64,000 bases of DNA from Heliocidaris erythrogramma (GCA_025617745.1 CM046863.1:57673829-57737828), one strand, 5' to 3'; shown: positions 11,746 to 22,738, numbered from the stretch's first letter. Translations and numbers: made by a program. The notes: generated from the letters alone by a model not told the origin.

Positions 11746-11958
11746 ATGGCCCGAATTCACAAAGGAGGTTTGGTTAAACCATGGGTTAAAACCCCTCCCG
11801 GGTGTTTTAAGCGTACGTGCGCGCTGAATCCAATCCAATTGTAAATTTTCTTTGAGCGCGCGCATGGGCAATGTGCGCTTATTTGCGCTTATTTTAGTAC
11901 GCTTACGGAAGTTTAAACCTTACCCATAGTTTAAACCTCCTTTGTGAATACGGCCCAT
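11746..11958. mobile_element. 213-bp MITE with ~27-bp inverted ends
   Basis: The left end ATGGCCCGAATTCACAAAGG (continuing AGGTTT) pairs with the right end, which inverted reads ATGGGCCGTATTCACAAAGG. Related GGCCCGTATTCT starts occur at 27137 and 31903, so it belongs to a family dispersed in this genome. The interior has inverted GCGCGC and ACCCAT words but no ORF. Confidence 0.85.
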
Positions 11959-12278
11959 AGCTTTAACACAGTAGGCAACGGGTTAATGATAGAACAGACT
12001 AGTTTGTTCAAGATATTTTATTTCACCATAGGATAGGGATACCTTGAGTTGCTTATGTACAGAATAAATGGAAAATTTATCGATGTATTACATGGCACCT
12101 TATGACAGCATTGTTAATGCATGCATCTATATCTCATTAGTAATCTCAACTTTCAAAAATCATAAATTCCTTATTCCTTGTCGAATTCCTTCCCGATTCT
12201 GCTTCTCTGATTTTTCGATTGTACTCAAACTAAGGTTTCAAGGAAGGTTAATTCCTTTTTAAGAAAGGCATGTAAACC

Positions 12279-13190
12279 TTGAATTTGAATTGAATTTATT
12301 TATTCTCCGAAATTCACAATAAAAACAAATGAGCATAGGAACATAAATAGCGAAATATACATAAACATACAAAACGAATATATCATACAAGGTAAAGGAA
12401 AAGAAGAACAAAGATAATGAAAAATCGGAAGGACACCCAGTTCAGCTATGCCCATGGACATCACTGTTCTTCCATGGGGTCCAAGGTGATTATTTTATAT
12501 TTATATAACAGGAACACGTAATTGGATTTTTAAAATAATTAACAGAATTCTTGCAGAAATTTCCAAAGAAGAAGAAGGGGGGGGGGGAGAAAAAAATATA
12601 TATATATATTTTACAAATTAGGGAAGAAAGTATTGATCCTATGTAAGAACACTTTGAGACTACACGGGACCTTAAGATTTGTGGGGAGATTATTAAACTG
12701 AGAAGCACCTCTGTATGAGAACGAACGTTTACAATAGTCTGTTTTTGGTTTTGCTAACATTAAGTTTCCATGGGACCTGAGAGAATAATTGTATTGGCTA
12801 CTATTACGTTGGAAAAATGTTTTTAAATACGGAGGGGTAAAATTAATTTAAAGCCTTGAAAACCATAGTACTGAGATGACAGCGACGTCTAATTGTTAAG
12901 GATTTCCAACCCAATTAAACACGCGACTCCCGGATAGACACATGACTGTACGGACTAATTCCTAGTATAATTCAACATGCTCTGTTTTGAAATGTCTGTA
13001 ATGTATCGATGTATTTTGCACAGGCTGATCCATATACTATATCGCCATAGTCAAAAATTGGAAGAATAATGGCATTATACACAACCTTCACAACGATCCT
13101 GCTAAATATATCAAATATCCAAAGCATACGTGCATAAAAGGTGCGGCTAGTAATAAACGATGATATATCTACAATGTTCACTTACATCAG
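12279..13190 (-). mobile_element. CR1/Jockey-type LINE, 3' fragment
   Basis: Read on the minus strand, 13181-12972 encodes KVVYNAIILPIFDYGDIVYG and then TLQTFQNRAC. These match the conserved block just after the reverse transcriptase in CR1/Jockey-type LINEs. Further down, with frameshifts, come YSLRSHGNLMLAKPKTDY and SFSYRGASQFNNLP, the family's C-terminal block. The 3' end at about 12279-12300 is a short TTGAATT-type repeat rather than poly(A), typical of CR1-like tails. The copy is strongly 5'-truncated and interrupted by stops. Confidence 0.85.
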
Positions 13191-13338
13191 GTGGATCATG
13201 TTTAAAAAGTCCTACATGTATGTATATCACCAGCCATGAGAAAAACCAGTTTTATTCAATCCGTGGTTTTCTTTGTATTGAAAAATAAGTAAATAAACAT
13301 GATGGATGATCTTTGAAGGTTTGCATGGTGGAGCTTAT

Positions 13339-13454
13339 AACGTGGAGAAGGTTTACGGTTCACCATGTGTGTTGGTAGGAGGAAAGGGAAAAAAGGAAAT
13401 TAGAAATGGATAGACGATAAAGGATGACAAGAGAGAAAAGAAGAAAAAGAAGAA
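13339..13454 (+). repeat. PLE terminal inverted repeat, 3' side
   Basis: Begins AACGTGGAGAAGGTTTACGG, continues through TTCACCATGTGTGTTGG and an A/G-rich tail. It is the inverse of 16690-16807, and also of part of 17610-17760. Confidence 0.85.
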
Positions 13455-13664
13455 ATATTCTTTCGTGACAATGGGTGAAGTCCTGAAAAGGACTGTAAAC
13501 CAATGGGAAGGTTAACTGGTTCACCAGGTTTATAGATAGGTGAAGGGTGATGGATGAGCTGTAAACCAGATGAGATGAAATGAGAAGACTGGTTGATGAT
13601 CGATGGGTGAGTAGCGATGGATTGAGTAGCGAAGGTTGAGTAGATGAGGCTTGAGTAGGAGGTT

Positions 13665-13705
13665 ACTCGACGTTTCGGACAGGTTGACTGTCCGTCATCA
13701 GGAGT
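13665..13705 (-). ncRNA. Type I hammerhead ribozyme motif of the PLE
   Basis: On the minus strand, in order: ACTC (stem I), CTGATGA core, stem II GGACAG / CTGTCC with loop TCAAC (one extra C at its base), GAAAC core, the cleavage triplet GTC, then GAGT (stem I, pairs with ACTC). Stem III is two base pairs with no loop, so self-cleavage would need a dimeric form. Such minimal hammerheads are described in Penelope-like elements and retrozymes. All invariant core bases are present. The expected position is in the terminal repeat region of the PLE, and it lies about 0.6 kb downstream of the ORF stop. Activity is inferred from sequence only. Confidence 0.8.
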
Positions 13706-13716
13706 GAAATATGCTC

Positions 13717-13742
13717 TGTGTGTGTGTGTGTGTGTGTGTGAT
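13717..13742. repeat. TG dinucleotide repeat
   Basis: About twelve TG units lie directly next to the hammerhead motif. Confidence 0.9.
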
Positions 13743-13814
13743 TGGGTTTTTACAGACGTGTATCAATCAGATATGATTATTTACGTCTGGGGACCGACCT
13801 TTAACGTCACCATC

Positions 13815-13911
13815 CGAAAGACGTGACTCAGTCTCGAACCTGGGTCCGCTGAATCAGTTTATAACTTCCACTGTTAGCTGGATTACAGGCGCACGCCACA
13901 ACGCCCAGTTG
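13815..13911 (-). ncRNA. 7SL (SRP) RNA-like segment within the PLE
   Basis: On the minus strand the segment begins CTGGGCGTTGTGGCGTGCGC and continues CTGTAATCCAGCTA. This closely follows the 5' Alu-domain consensus of 7SL RNA (GGGCG..GTGGCG.G.GCCTGTARTCC.AGCTA). It is followed by a B-box-like GGTTCGAGACT (13830-13840). The match is by eye to the general animal 7SL pattern; the second half is divergent. It could be a 7SL-derived SINE relic captured by the element or a chance pol III-like promoter. Confidence 0.45.
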
Positions 13912-13929
13912 CTAGACGAGCGGCGGGGT

Positions 13930-14250
13930 CTTATGGTGTGTATGCGGACATCGGATGAATCGACGGGCGGTGTTGCTGTCGGTGGTGGCGCTATTATGTC
14001 CGAGAGTTGAGTGGGCGTGAGTGCGGATGTCGGAGGGATCGCGGCGGAGGACTATCGGCGTGAAGTGTGAGCGGGGTTGCTGTCGGTGGTGGCGCTATAT
14101 TGTCCGAGAGTTGAGTGGGCGTGAGTGCGGATGTCGGAGGGATGGAAGCGGATGACTATCGGCGTGAAGTGTGAGCGGGGTTGCTGTCGGTGGTGGCGCT
14201 ATTATGTCCGAGAGTTGAGTGGGCGTGAGTGCGGATGTCGGAGGGGTTGG
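13930..14250. repeat. 104-bp tandem repeat, three copies, in PLE 3' region
   Basis: TTGCTGTCGGTGGTGGCGCT recurs at 13973, 14077 and 14181 (13973 has a shorter upstream part), followed each time by GTCCGAGAGTTGAGTGGGCG. It lies between the PLE stop codon (14287) and the 7SL-like segment. Confidence 0.9.
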
Positions 14251-14286
14251 TAGCAGGTGGCTGGCGGCGTGAGGTCCTTCGTGTGG

Positions 14287-16640
14287 TTAATGGTCGAGGT
14301 GGAGATTGTACCGGGTTTGAGTAGGTGGGATGGCAAACTGTGGTGTCGGGGGTGCGTCGGCCTGAGAGTTGGGTGGTATGATGGTGTTGGTAGTCGGTGG
14401 GTCGGCGTGCTGGATGGTCGGTTGGTCGGCGGGTTGAGTGGGCTGTGAGTCGGTGGGTTTGATGGGCGGCGGTTCAGTGGATTGAGTTGTCAGTGGTGCT
14501 GTTTGTGTGGATTGGGTTTGGTGTTGTTTGGTGCCCCTGTGAAGGATTGGGTGCAAGATGTGGTTGAGTTGAAGTCCTGTGTCCTGTGGTACTGTGTCGT
14601 GGCGTTGAATCTCGATGGCCTCCCTCACTCGTCTGGTGTGCCAGTGCTTGATGTTGGTGATTAGAGTGCTGTGTGCCCAGTCGATGTGGTGATCCTCTTG
14701 TTGTGCGTGTTTGACTATTGCAGATTTGTCCCAGTCGCTAAGTCGGTGGCAGGCCTTGTGTTCCTTGAGTCTTGTGTTGAAGTCTCGTCCTGTCTCTCCG
14801 ATGTAGACTTTGCCGCAGTTGCAGGGAATCTTGTATACGCCGGGTTGTTTGTTGGTAGGGGTCTTGTCCCTGTGTGAGTGCAAGATGGAGTGAAGTTTCT
14901 TGGAGGATCGGTGTCGCACTTTGAAGTTGGCCTGGGTAAGTATGCGGTGTAGTTGGTGGGATGTCTTGCCGCGGTATGGGAGAACAACTGTGGAGGGTTG
15001 GTTTCCGGTAGGTTGGTCGTTGGTGGCGGCGTCTGTGGGTTGGTGATGAGGTGGGTGGGTGGAGATCTTCTTCCTTGGGTATTGGTTGATGGAGGTGAGT
15101 GCATTGGTGATGTGAGTGAGTTCTTGTTGAAGATGGTCCTTGTCACTGAGTTGGTAGGCGCGTCTGATGAGGGAGTTGGGTAACGACTGGTGGATGGATG
15201 GGTGGTGGAAGGAGCGGTAGTTGAGGTATCTGTCCGTGTGGGTAGGTTTTCGGTAGATCTGGTGTGAGAGGAACCCTGAGTTGGTCTTCTTGACGAGAAC
15301 GTCCAGGAAAGGGATTGAGTCGTTGAGTTGAGTCTCCATTGTGAACTTGATATCCGGGTGTTGGCTGTTGAGGTGGTCGAGGAATCTGTGCAAGTCTGTA
15401 GTGCTGTGTGGCCAGATGACGAAAGTGTCGTCTACGTAGCGAAGCCAGAGTGAGGGTCGTTTGTCGACGTTCTCCAGTGCTTGGTGTTCAAGGTGCTCCA
15501 TGAAGATGTTGGCGATGATTTATGAGAGAGGTGAACCCATGGCAGCCCCTTTGAGTTGTTTGTAGAAGTTGGTGCGCCACCTAAAGGAATTGGAGTTGAG
15601 GCAGGTGAGGAGAAGATCGTGGATCTGGTCAGGAGTGAGGTTGGTGCGGGAGACAAGGTCTGAGTCGGTGAGGAGTCGTTGTCTGATGATATTGCAGGAT
15701 TTGGTGACTGGTACGCTGGTGAAGAGTGAGACGACGTCGAAGCTAACGAGTGTGTCGGTGGGCTGAAGCTTGGTCTTGGAGATGATGTCGACGAAATGCT
15801 GTGAGTTGGTGACGTGATGGTCGGTGAGGCCTACAGTGGTTGAAGTATGGTGGCTAGGTGTGGTGCTGTGTTGTAGCTGGGAGATCCGCGGGTGGAAATG
15901 ATGGGTCGGAGAGGCGTGTCGGGTTTGTGAATCTTGGGTTGGCCGAAGAGGATGGGGCAGGAGCCTGAAGAAGATCGGAGTTGAAAGTAGAGTGGTTTGG
16001 GTATGATGTCTTTGCGGTGGAGAGCGAGTAGCTTCTGGTTGATCTTCCTTTCCGTGGCTTGGGTCGGGTCGTGCTTGAGTTCTTGGTAGGTGTCCTTGTC
16101 CTTGAGTAGGTCGTTGATCTTGTGGTTATAGTCCTGTTGGTCCATGACGACTGTTGCGTTGCCCTTGTCAGCTTGAAGAAAGTGGATGGATTGGTTTTCG
16201 CGTAGTTCCTCAATGGCTTGGTGTTCTTCCTTGGTTAGGTTGGGTTTGGGTGGCTTGGAGTCGGCTAGGGCGTTGGTCACTTTGCGTCTAATTTCGTGGG
16301 CGGCTGTCTTGGAGAGGAAGCGGATCTTCTTGGGGGGGGGGGGGGGGGGACGGCGAAATTAAGTCCTAGAGAAAGTACCTTGTGCTGGGGTTGAGTGAGT
16401 TGGTGCTTGCTGAGGTTGATGACGGTGTCCTTGTGTCTAGTGTGGCGTGGGTTGTCGGTGGGAGTGGTCTTGGGTGTGGAGAGTTGGTTGAATTTCTTGA
16501 TGTGTTTAAGTCGGGTCGAGCTGAAGGCGTGGTCGGCGGTGTCCTTGCTGAAGGTGTTGATCTTGTATAGGTCTTCCGGATAGAGTTGTCCGTCAAGATT
16601 GGATTGGGTAGAAGAGATGAGTGCATTGGTGCTGTGGAGT
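14287..16640 (-). pseudogene. PLE reverse transcriptase plus GIY-YIG endonuclease, broken
   Basis: The frame runs from about 16640 (start not certain) to the stop at 14287. The N-terminal part has VLSLGLNFAVPPP and KKIRFLSKTAAHEI around a G run (16331-16349). The RT fingers show LQADKGNATVVMD and GQPKIHKPDTPLRPIIS (16280-15831). A 1-bp loss near 15830 shifts the frame before GLTDHHVTNSQHFVDII. Motif B reads GAAMGSPLS then a TAA stop (15520-15522), then IIANIFMEHLE. The catalytic YVDD is at 15427-15438. The GIY-YIG domain (404-aa frame, residues 221-300) has GVYKIPCNCGKVYIGETG and a downstream Arg and Glu. The C-terminal 85 residues are Pro/Thr/Gln-rich. Family length and order fit Penelope-like elements; the two breaks make it non-functional. 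Confidence 0.92.
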
Positions 16641-17535
16641 TGGTGCCGGGTATGGGTGATGCGTTCTCTGGTGAGAGAGATGCTAGCTTCTTCTTTTTCT
16701 TCTTTTCTCTCTTGTCATCCTTTTTCGTCTATTCATTTCTAATTTCCCCCTTTTTTCCCCTTTCCTCCTACCAACACACATGGTGAACCGTAAACCTTCT
16801 CCGCGTTAACAAACATGATTATATAGATGTTCCGATATTTCATGTTTACTGTTGCTACAACTCCCCATTATACCCTTAATACATCTCCATTCATCGTTCT
16901 GAAGAAATTAACAAGAGTTTAAACACAAATTAATAAAAGGCATTAAACGATTCCTTGTCAAACTATACCCCTATCAGACTAGAGAGTTTTCGTATGGATA
17001 TACGACGTATGGATACAGGACTTTTTTATGTGTCTGAATGGTCTTATATTGAAACGATGCTAAAAGCATCGTTTCGTACGATGATCCTATATTCATGCGA
17101 CGTATATTTATGTATGAATGCTCTCATATCCATACGTCGTTATAAGGCTTAAAAAAAATAATGCGCAAAACCAGCAAAAACAGGAAGCCTAACATCCTTG
17201 TTGAAAGGAATCTTACAGGCTGTGCATGGGTGTTGATATCTAGCTGGCTATAGCTGCATAAAAACAGAAGGCAACACTATAAAACAGAATGCTACAGACT
17301 GTATACGTGGACAGGTGCCCCTGGACAAGTTCACCCTGTACTACCAGCCCCATGCAGGACAACACTACAGTTAGAAGATGCAATCTGCACATAAGCAGAT
17401 AAAATGTTATTTGTATCAACGTAAAACAAACCAAGAAAAATAACAAATATTGATCATGAGAGCTATGTAATTATGGGTTATTTATTCATCAACAATGCAT
17501 TTCATGGAATACAGGTGGATTTTACCCCAAAGAAT
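16601..17535. repeat. 0.93-kb tandem duplication, copy 1
   Basis: The copy starts GGATTGGGTAGAAGAGATGA inside the PLE N-terminal coding region. It covers the PLE terminus (to 16807) and 0.73 kb beyond, ending TTTTACCCCAAAGAATG. Copy 2 follows directly. It includes a small hairpin (GAAACGATGC ... GCATCGTTTC, about 17056-17080). Confidence 0.92.
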
Positions 17536-17540
17536 GGATT

Positions 17541-18471
17541 GGATTGGGTAGAAGAGATGAGTGTATTGGTGCTGTGGAGTTGCTGCCGGGTGTGGGTGAT
17601 GCGTTCTCTGGTGAGAGAGATGCTAGCTTCCTCTTTTTCTTCTTTTCTCTTTTGTCATCCTTTTTCGTCTATCCATTTCTAATTTCCCCCTTTTCCCCTT
17701 TCCTCCTACCAACACACATGGTGAACCGTAAACCTTCTTCACGTTAACAAACATGATATATAGATGTTCCGATATTTCATGTTTACTGTTGCTACAACTT
17801 CCCATTATACCCTTAATACATCTCCATACATAGTTCTGAAGAAATTAACAAGACTTTAAAAACAAATTAATAAAAGGCATTAAACGATTCCTTGTCAAAC
17901 TATACCCCTATCAGACTAGAGAGTTTTCGTATGGATATACGACGTATGGATACAGGACTTTTTTATGTGTCTGAATGGTCTTATATTGAAACGATGCTAA
18001 AAGCATCGTTTCGTACGATGATCCTATATTCATGCGACGTATATTTATGTATGAATGCTATCATATCCATACGTCGTTATAAGGCTTAAAAAAATAATGC
18101 GCAAAACCAGCAAAAACAGGAAGCCTAACATCCTTGTTGAAAGGAATCTTACAGGCTGTGCATGGGTGTTGACATCTAGCTGGCTATAGCTGCATAAAAC
18201 AGAAGGCAACACTATAAAACAGAATGCTACAGACTGTATACGTGGACAGGTGCCCCTGGACAAGTTCACCCTGTACTACCAGCCCCATGCAGGACAACAC
18301 TACAGTTAGAAGATGCAATCTGCACATAAGCAGACAAAATGTTATTTGTATCAACGTAAAACAAACCAAGAAAAATAACAAATATTGATCATGAGAGCTA
18401 TGTAATTATGGGTTATTTATTCATCAACAATGCATTTCACGGAATACAGGTGGATTTTACCCCAAAGAATG
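17541..18471. repeat. 0.93-kb tandem duplication, copy 2
   Basis: A near-identical second copy, offset about 937-940 bp from copy 1. It carries a second PLE 5' end (17541-17760) and the same hairpin region. Differences are a few substitutions and A-run length changes, so the duplication is recent. Such partial tandem copies are typical at PLE ends, but here the unit also includes sequence beyond the inverted terminus. Confidence 0.92.
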
Positions 18472-21185
18472 TGGGAACAGAGACCTCATGAATCATCTTC
18501 ATCATTTCAGGGGTGATTTATAAATATTGCCTAAGATGGAACCTATCTATGTTTAACAGATTTCAATAATTAGGGCCTTTGGTACCACAGTAATTACAAA
18601 CTGGAGTATTCTCCATAGACGCTGGATAGCTCTAATCGGGTCTATGACGTAGAGATCATTTCCTACTTTGCTGGAACACAGAGGCCACTCTTAATATCTG
18701 CCCATTATGATTCATATAGCAAATGTAAGACTCGTGATAAACCTCAAGGGATATAATCAAAAACACAGTTTCTTCATTCATGAAGATTCAACAGAACCCG
18801 CTGGAACAAGTGGGGTATAGATGCATGTGGGAATAGGGATTACATAAACATTGCGCATCGTTCCCTACAGCTGTGAAATATTTATTTTATCCATGATACG
18901 GTCAAGGCAAAATAACACACTTTTTTTGTCATTGTTTAAAACAGGTTTATAATGTTGTAGATTCTTCTTTTTGCGTGCGGTTGCAAACTTCTGTCAAGAT
19001 CAGTCATACGGGAATGCTGGTTGACAGCCAGTTTACAGTGCCATCAACAACTGATATGTTAAGCCTAACTGATGACTACATGCTAACCGGTCAATCTGAC
19101 ATGGTGTGTTGGAGGAAATATATAATAAAAAGATGAGTCGCTGAACAGACTTGTGTGCTTGCACTCTTAGCTCAAGTTAGAAGAGTCAAGAATAGTTTTG
19201 TGTATAAAATGTCAAAAACATATGAGAGAAAAAAATAATGGGGCTTCATCTGATGGTGGTGATGGATGGATAGTCCCGCATAGCATTATTAACCTTAGGA
19301 TACTTGAGATATTTTGCCCCATGTCTGGATCCTAAATTCAAAAGAAAAATGGGAGAATTAAAAGAAGTTGATTTTTCAGTCCGGGGAATGCAGATGAAAA
19401 AGAGTTATGGTGTGCTTGTGCGCGCGCATGTGTGGGTGTACCGTGTGTGTATGTGTGTGTTGAGGGATCACACTAACTCTCCTCCAATACAAACTCTGTG
19501 TCGTAAAGAGTGAATACACAAACTTTGCTCTAAACTAATAAACCTTTTAAAATTATGCCGCTATCTACACGACGAAAAGGGAGGTGCTTCTGCTTTCGTG
19601 CCTTGTGGTTTTATAATAGTGACGTGTGCAAAAGTAGCTCTATTTAGCTTTGGGGAATGCAGCGGCGATACTCATTGGTTCCTTGGGGAGCCTTCATTTG
19701 CATATTTCATTTTCGTAACCTATTACATGAAGAACATGATAACCTTTGATGCATAGTTTTGCACAGGTCACCTAACAATAAATTCGTCCATCCAACCGGA
19801 CGAGGAAAATCGTGTGATGCCCACTTAAAAGAATAATACATTATTATTTATTGTCAAATATGATCGAGATGACCAGTCTGCATGTACACCACTGCAAATT
19901 GCCTTTAACTATTTCAAGAGAAAAGTCACAACAGGTCTAACAATTTCCTTTTGTTAGATTGCTCTACCATTCATCTCTGCTAAGCTCGTATATGATTCCA
20001 CGCCGAAATATTCCACCTCGGAAAACATGAGTCAGAAAAAAAAAGAACTTTAGCAACGGATAACACTTTGGATTATTGAGTTATAGGATAAGGTGTGCGT
20101 TTAAATCATCTCTCGCAAATCTTTGAAATCAACTTTGGAAAACCCTCTCAATCTTCTCTCGCAAAGATAAAGACTATCCACAACCACACCACCAGTTTCT
20201 ATACCTCGTGGAAACATTTAGGAGGACAGGATACACATTATTCCTCATCATCGGATTACAACCATTTAAATGTGAGTATCAGAGAGAGAGAGAGTGGAAG
20301 AGAAATAAAGATTAGACTGAAATGAAATGAGAAAAAAACGGAACAAAAAAAGCTGTACAATCGCTCCGTATGCGCTCATATGCACTCATTCGTCTGCACG
20401 CATTGTTGCGTTCTTCTTTTTAAAAACAAACCGGTTCGATTTCCTTTCCCAGCACAGGAACAAAGATATCCAAATGTGTTTTTTATGTACCTATCAAATC
20501 AATACATTTTGTATCATAACCTAAAAGGATCCGACAGCCCTGAATCAAATTATCACTGCGACACTGCCAAATGGGTAATGCATAAACAAATACCATTAAG
20601 AACTGCTACGAATGCCGTACGAATGATTTTTAGACCTTTTCGTAAGATCTTCTCAAGAAGGCTGCACGAAACCAGCGTTCGTAGACCGTTAGTAGACCGT
20701 AAGTTCGCAGCCTGGTCGATGGTCTTGTCCAAGATTTTAAATAAATTTTGAACGCTAAAATCACAGATTGAAAAACACTTCTCTGGCGGGTGTAGGGAAA
20801 TATTTCATAGAACAGTTCCATGCATTGCTTCATATAAAAAGCTGTGAGAATTATTCATAAAACAAATGAATGCAGTTATCAACTAACCAAAAAAGCCTTT
20901 TACTCCGTACATTAATTGGTTGACATAGAAAGTTTTTTACGGATATATGTCAAAGCAATCACTGTAAAATGAAATTTGCAGTTTGTTTAAATAAACAATA
21001 ATGGTATATAAAGAGAGACAGTCGTAATCTTCTAAATAAGATTTTTAAAAAATATGATTGTAGCTCTTGAATTCCAAATAAAGTAATTAGTAAGAGTTGA
21101 AACCCTTGAGTTTCAAATCTTGAAGTTTATCCTCCCCCCCCCCCCCCTTATTTGATTGTCTCCTACGGTCCTACGTTATGCTCGG
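18472..21185. other. Non-coding stretch, 2.7 kb
   Basis: AT-rich, with no recognised gene, RNA or element. Contains GA-rich simple sequence near 20280-20340 and a C run at 21134-21148. The 123-codon ORF at 20380-20751 shows no family feature. Confidence 0.5.
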
Positions 21186-21202
21186 TAAAAACGACGGTTC
21201 TA

Positions 21203-21624
21203 GGACAATTACCCCCTGGGCAATCACCCCCGGAAAATTACCCCCGGAAAACTACCCCCCAAGGACAATTACCCCCGGAAAATAACCCCCCACGGACAAT
21301 CACCCCAAGGGGACAATTACCCCCTGGAAAATTACGCCCCGGAAAATAACCCCCCACGGACAACCACCCCCGAGGACAATTACCCCTGGAAAATTACCCC
21401 CGGAAAATAACCCCCCAGGGACAACTACCCCCCAAGGACAATTACCCCCCGGAAAATTACCCCCCAAGGACAATTACCCCCGGAAAATTACCCCCAAAGG
21501 ACAACCACCCCCGAGGACAATTATCCCCGGGTAATTACCGCCCGAAAAACTACCCCCCCCCCCCCGGAAAACTACCCCCAAGGACAATTACCCCCTGTAA
21601 AATTACCCCCGGCAAATACCCCCA
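21203..21624 (-). repeat. Minisatellite arm (CCCCC-rich on plus strand)
   Basis: Copies of GGACAATTACCCCC / GGAAAATTACCCCC, i.e. the inverse orientation of the GGGGGTAATTGTCC units at 22091-22738. Together with that array it forms an inverted pair around 0.47 kb of unique sequence. Confidence 0.92.
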
Positions 21625-21821
21625 GAAAGAAAGTCACTAATATTTTTTCAATGATATTTCTTCATGAAACTACATGCTGTAACCGTTTTTGATAATTGTT
21701 TAAGTTTCCTGGAACTAAAATCATCTTCCTGCACGTCGATTGAAAATCTTGCTCAAGAGCTCCAAAATCAAATAAAATTAATGTACCAGAAAGCAGATTA
21801 TTTACTTTATTTTGGACGGGA

Positions 21822-21893
21822 GCCCGGATAGCTCAGTTGGTAGAGCACTGGTCATGTAATCCAGGGTCCCGGGTTCGAATCCCGGTCGGAGCA
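21822..21893 (+). tRNA. tRNA-Thr(TGT)-like sequence, probably a pseudogene
   Basis: A cloverleaf can be drawn. D arm GCTC/GAGC (21831-21834, 21843-21846); anticodon stem CTGG/CCAG with anticodon TGT at 21855-21857; a perfect five-pair T arm CCGGG TTCGAAT CCCGG (21869-21885). A-box and B-box promoters are intact (GGTTCGAAT). Problems: position 33 is A instead of the invariant U, one T-T mismatch in the anticodon stem, and two mismatches in the acceptor stem. A T run follows at 21899-21903. The single-copy loop of the minisatellite foldback contains it. A SINE head is an alternative reading. Confidence 0.55.
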
Positions 21894-22090
21894 TTGTAAT
21901 TTTCTCACATTTCTTTATGATATGTTCAATTCATTACTTTTGTAATTAAAAGTATGGTGACAATAGAGATTTTCACCACACTGACATTAGTCAAGCGTAA
22001 ACACAACAAATCAACCTTTTAAAACAGTTAAAGTAACAGTCCTTCATGAAAAGTCAAACTTCTATAAGGTCAGGGGGCCAGTAATTTTAT

Positions 22091-22738
22091 GGGGGAATTA
22101 TCCGGGGGGGGGGGGGGTTATTGCCCTCGGGGTGGTTATCCTTAGGGGGTAATTTCCCGGGGGTAATTGTCCTCGGGGGTGGTTAATCTTGGGGATAATT
22201 TTCCGGGGGGGGGGGGGGGGGAATTTTCTGGGGAGTAATTTTCCGGGGGGTAATTACCTGGGGGTAATTGTCCTCACGGGTTGGTTGTCCTTGGGGGGGG
22301 GGGGGGGCAATTTTCCGGGTGTAATTGTCCATGGGGGGTAATTTTCCGGGGGGTAATTGTCCTTGGGGATGATTGTCCTTGGGGGATGATTGTCCTTGGG
22401 GATAATTTTCCGGGGGGTAATTACCCGGGGGGTAATTGTCCTCGGGGGTGATTGTTCTTGGAGGAGGAGTAATTTTCCGGGGGGTAATTGTCCTCGGGGG
22501 GTGATTGTCCTTGGGGGGGTAATTTTCAGGGGGGTAATTACCCGGGGGGTAATTGTCCTCAGCGGGTGATTGTCCTTGGGGGTAATTTTCCGGGGGGTAA
22601 TTAGCCGGGGGGTAATTGTCCTCGGGGGGTGGTTGTCCTTGGGGGGTAATTTTCCGGGGGGTAATATACCGGGGGGTAATTGTCCTTGGCGGGTAGTTTT
22701 CCGGGGGTGATTTTCCAGGGGGTAATTGTCCGGACACG
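22091..22738 (+). repeat. Minisatellite arm (GGGGGTAATTGTCC)
   Basis: G-rich array with units GGGGGTAATTGTCC, GGGGGTAATTTTCC and GGGGTGATTGTCC. It ends with GTCCGGACACG at 22728-22738, the same border type as the arrays ending at 11260 and 37852. It is the inverted partner of 21203-21624. Pro-rich ORFs on the minus strand are repeat products. Confidence 0.92.

Larger units (their letters stand above)
13339..16807 (-). mobile_element. Penelope-like element (PLE) with inverted termini
   Basis: A single, now broken, reverse transcriptase plus GIY-YIG ORF runs from about 16640 down to 14287. About 116 bp at 13339-13454 is the inverse of 16690-16807 (AACGTGGAGAAGGTTTACGG against AACGCGGAGAAGG), so the element is bounded by terminal inverted repeats. 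PLEs are known to carry direct or inverted terminal repeats. Downstream of the ORF lie a 104-bp tandem repeat, a 7SL-like segment, a TG repeat and a hammerhead motif. No convincing target duplication was found. Confidence 0.88.

Noticed and set aside
14257..15183. Plus-strand ORFs of 60-76 codons across the PLE
   Set aside because: Shadows of the minus-strand RT/GIY-YIG frame.
16955..18089. Two identical-looking 65-codon ORFs
   Set aside because: They are copies made by the 0.93-kb tandem duplication and cover a hairpin region.
20380..20751. 123-codon ORF
   Set aside because: No domain, motif or splice context; likely chance.
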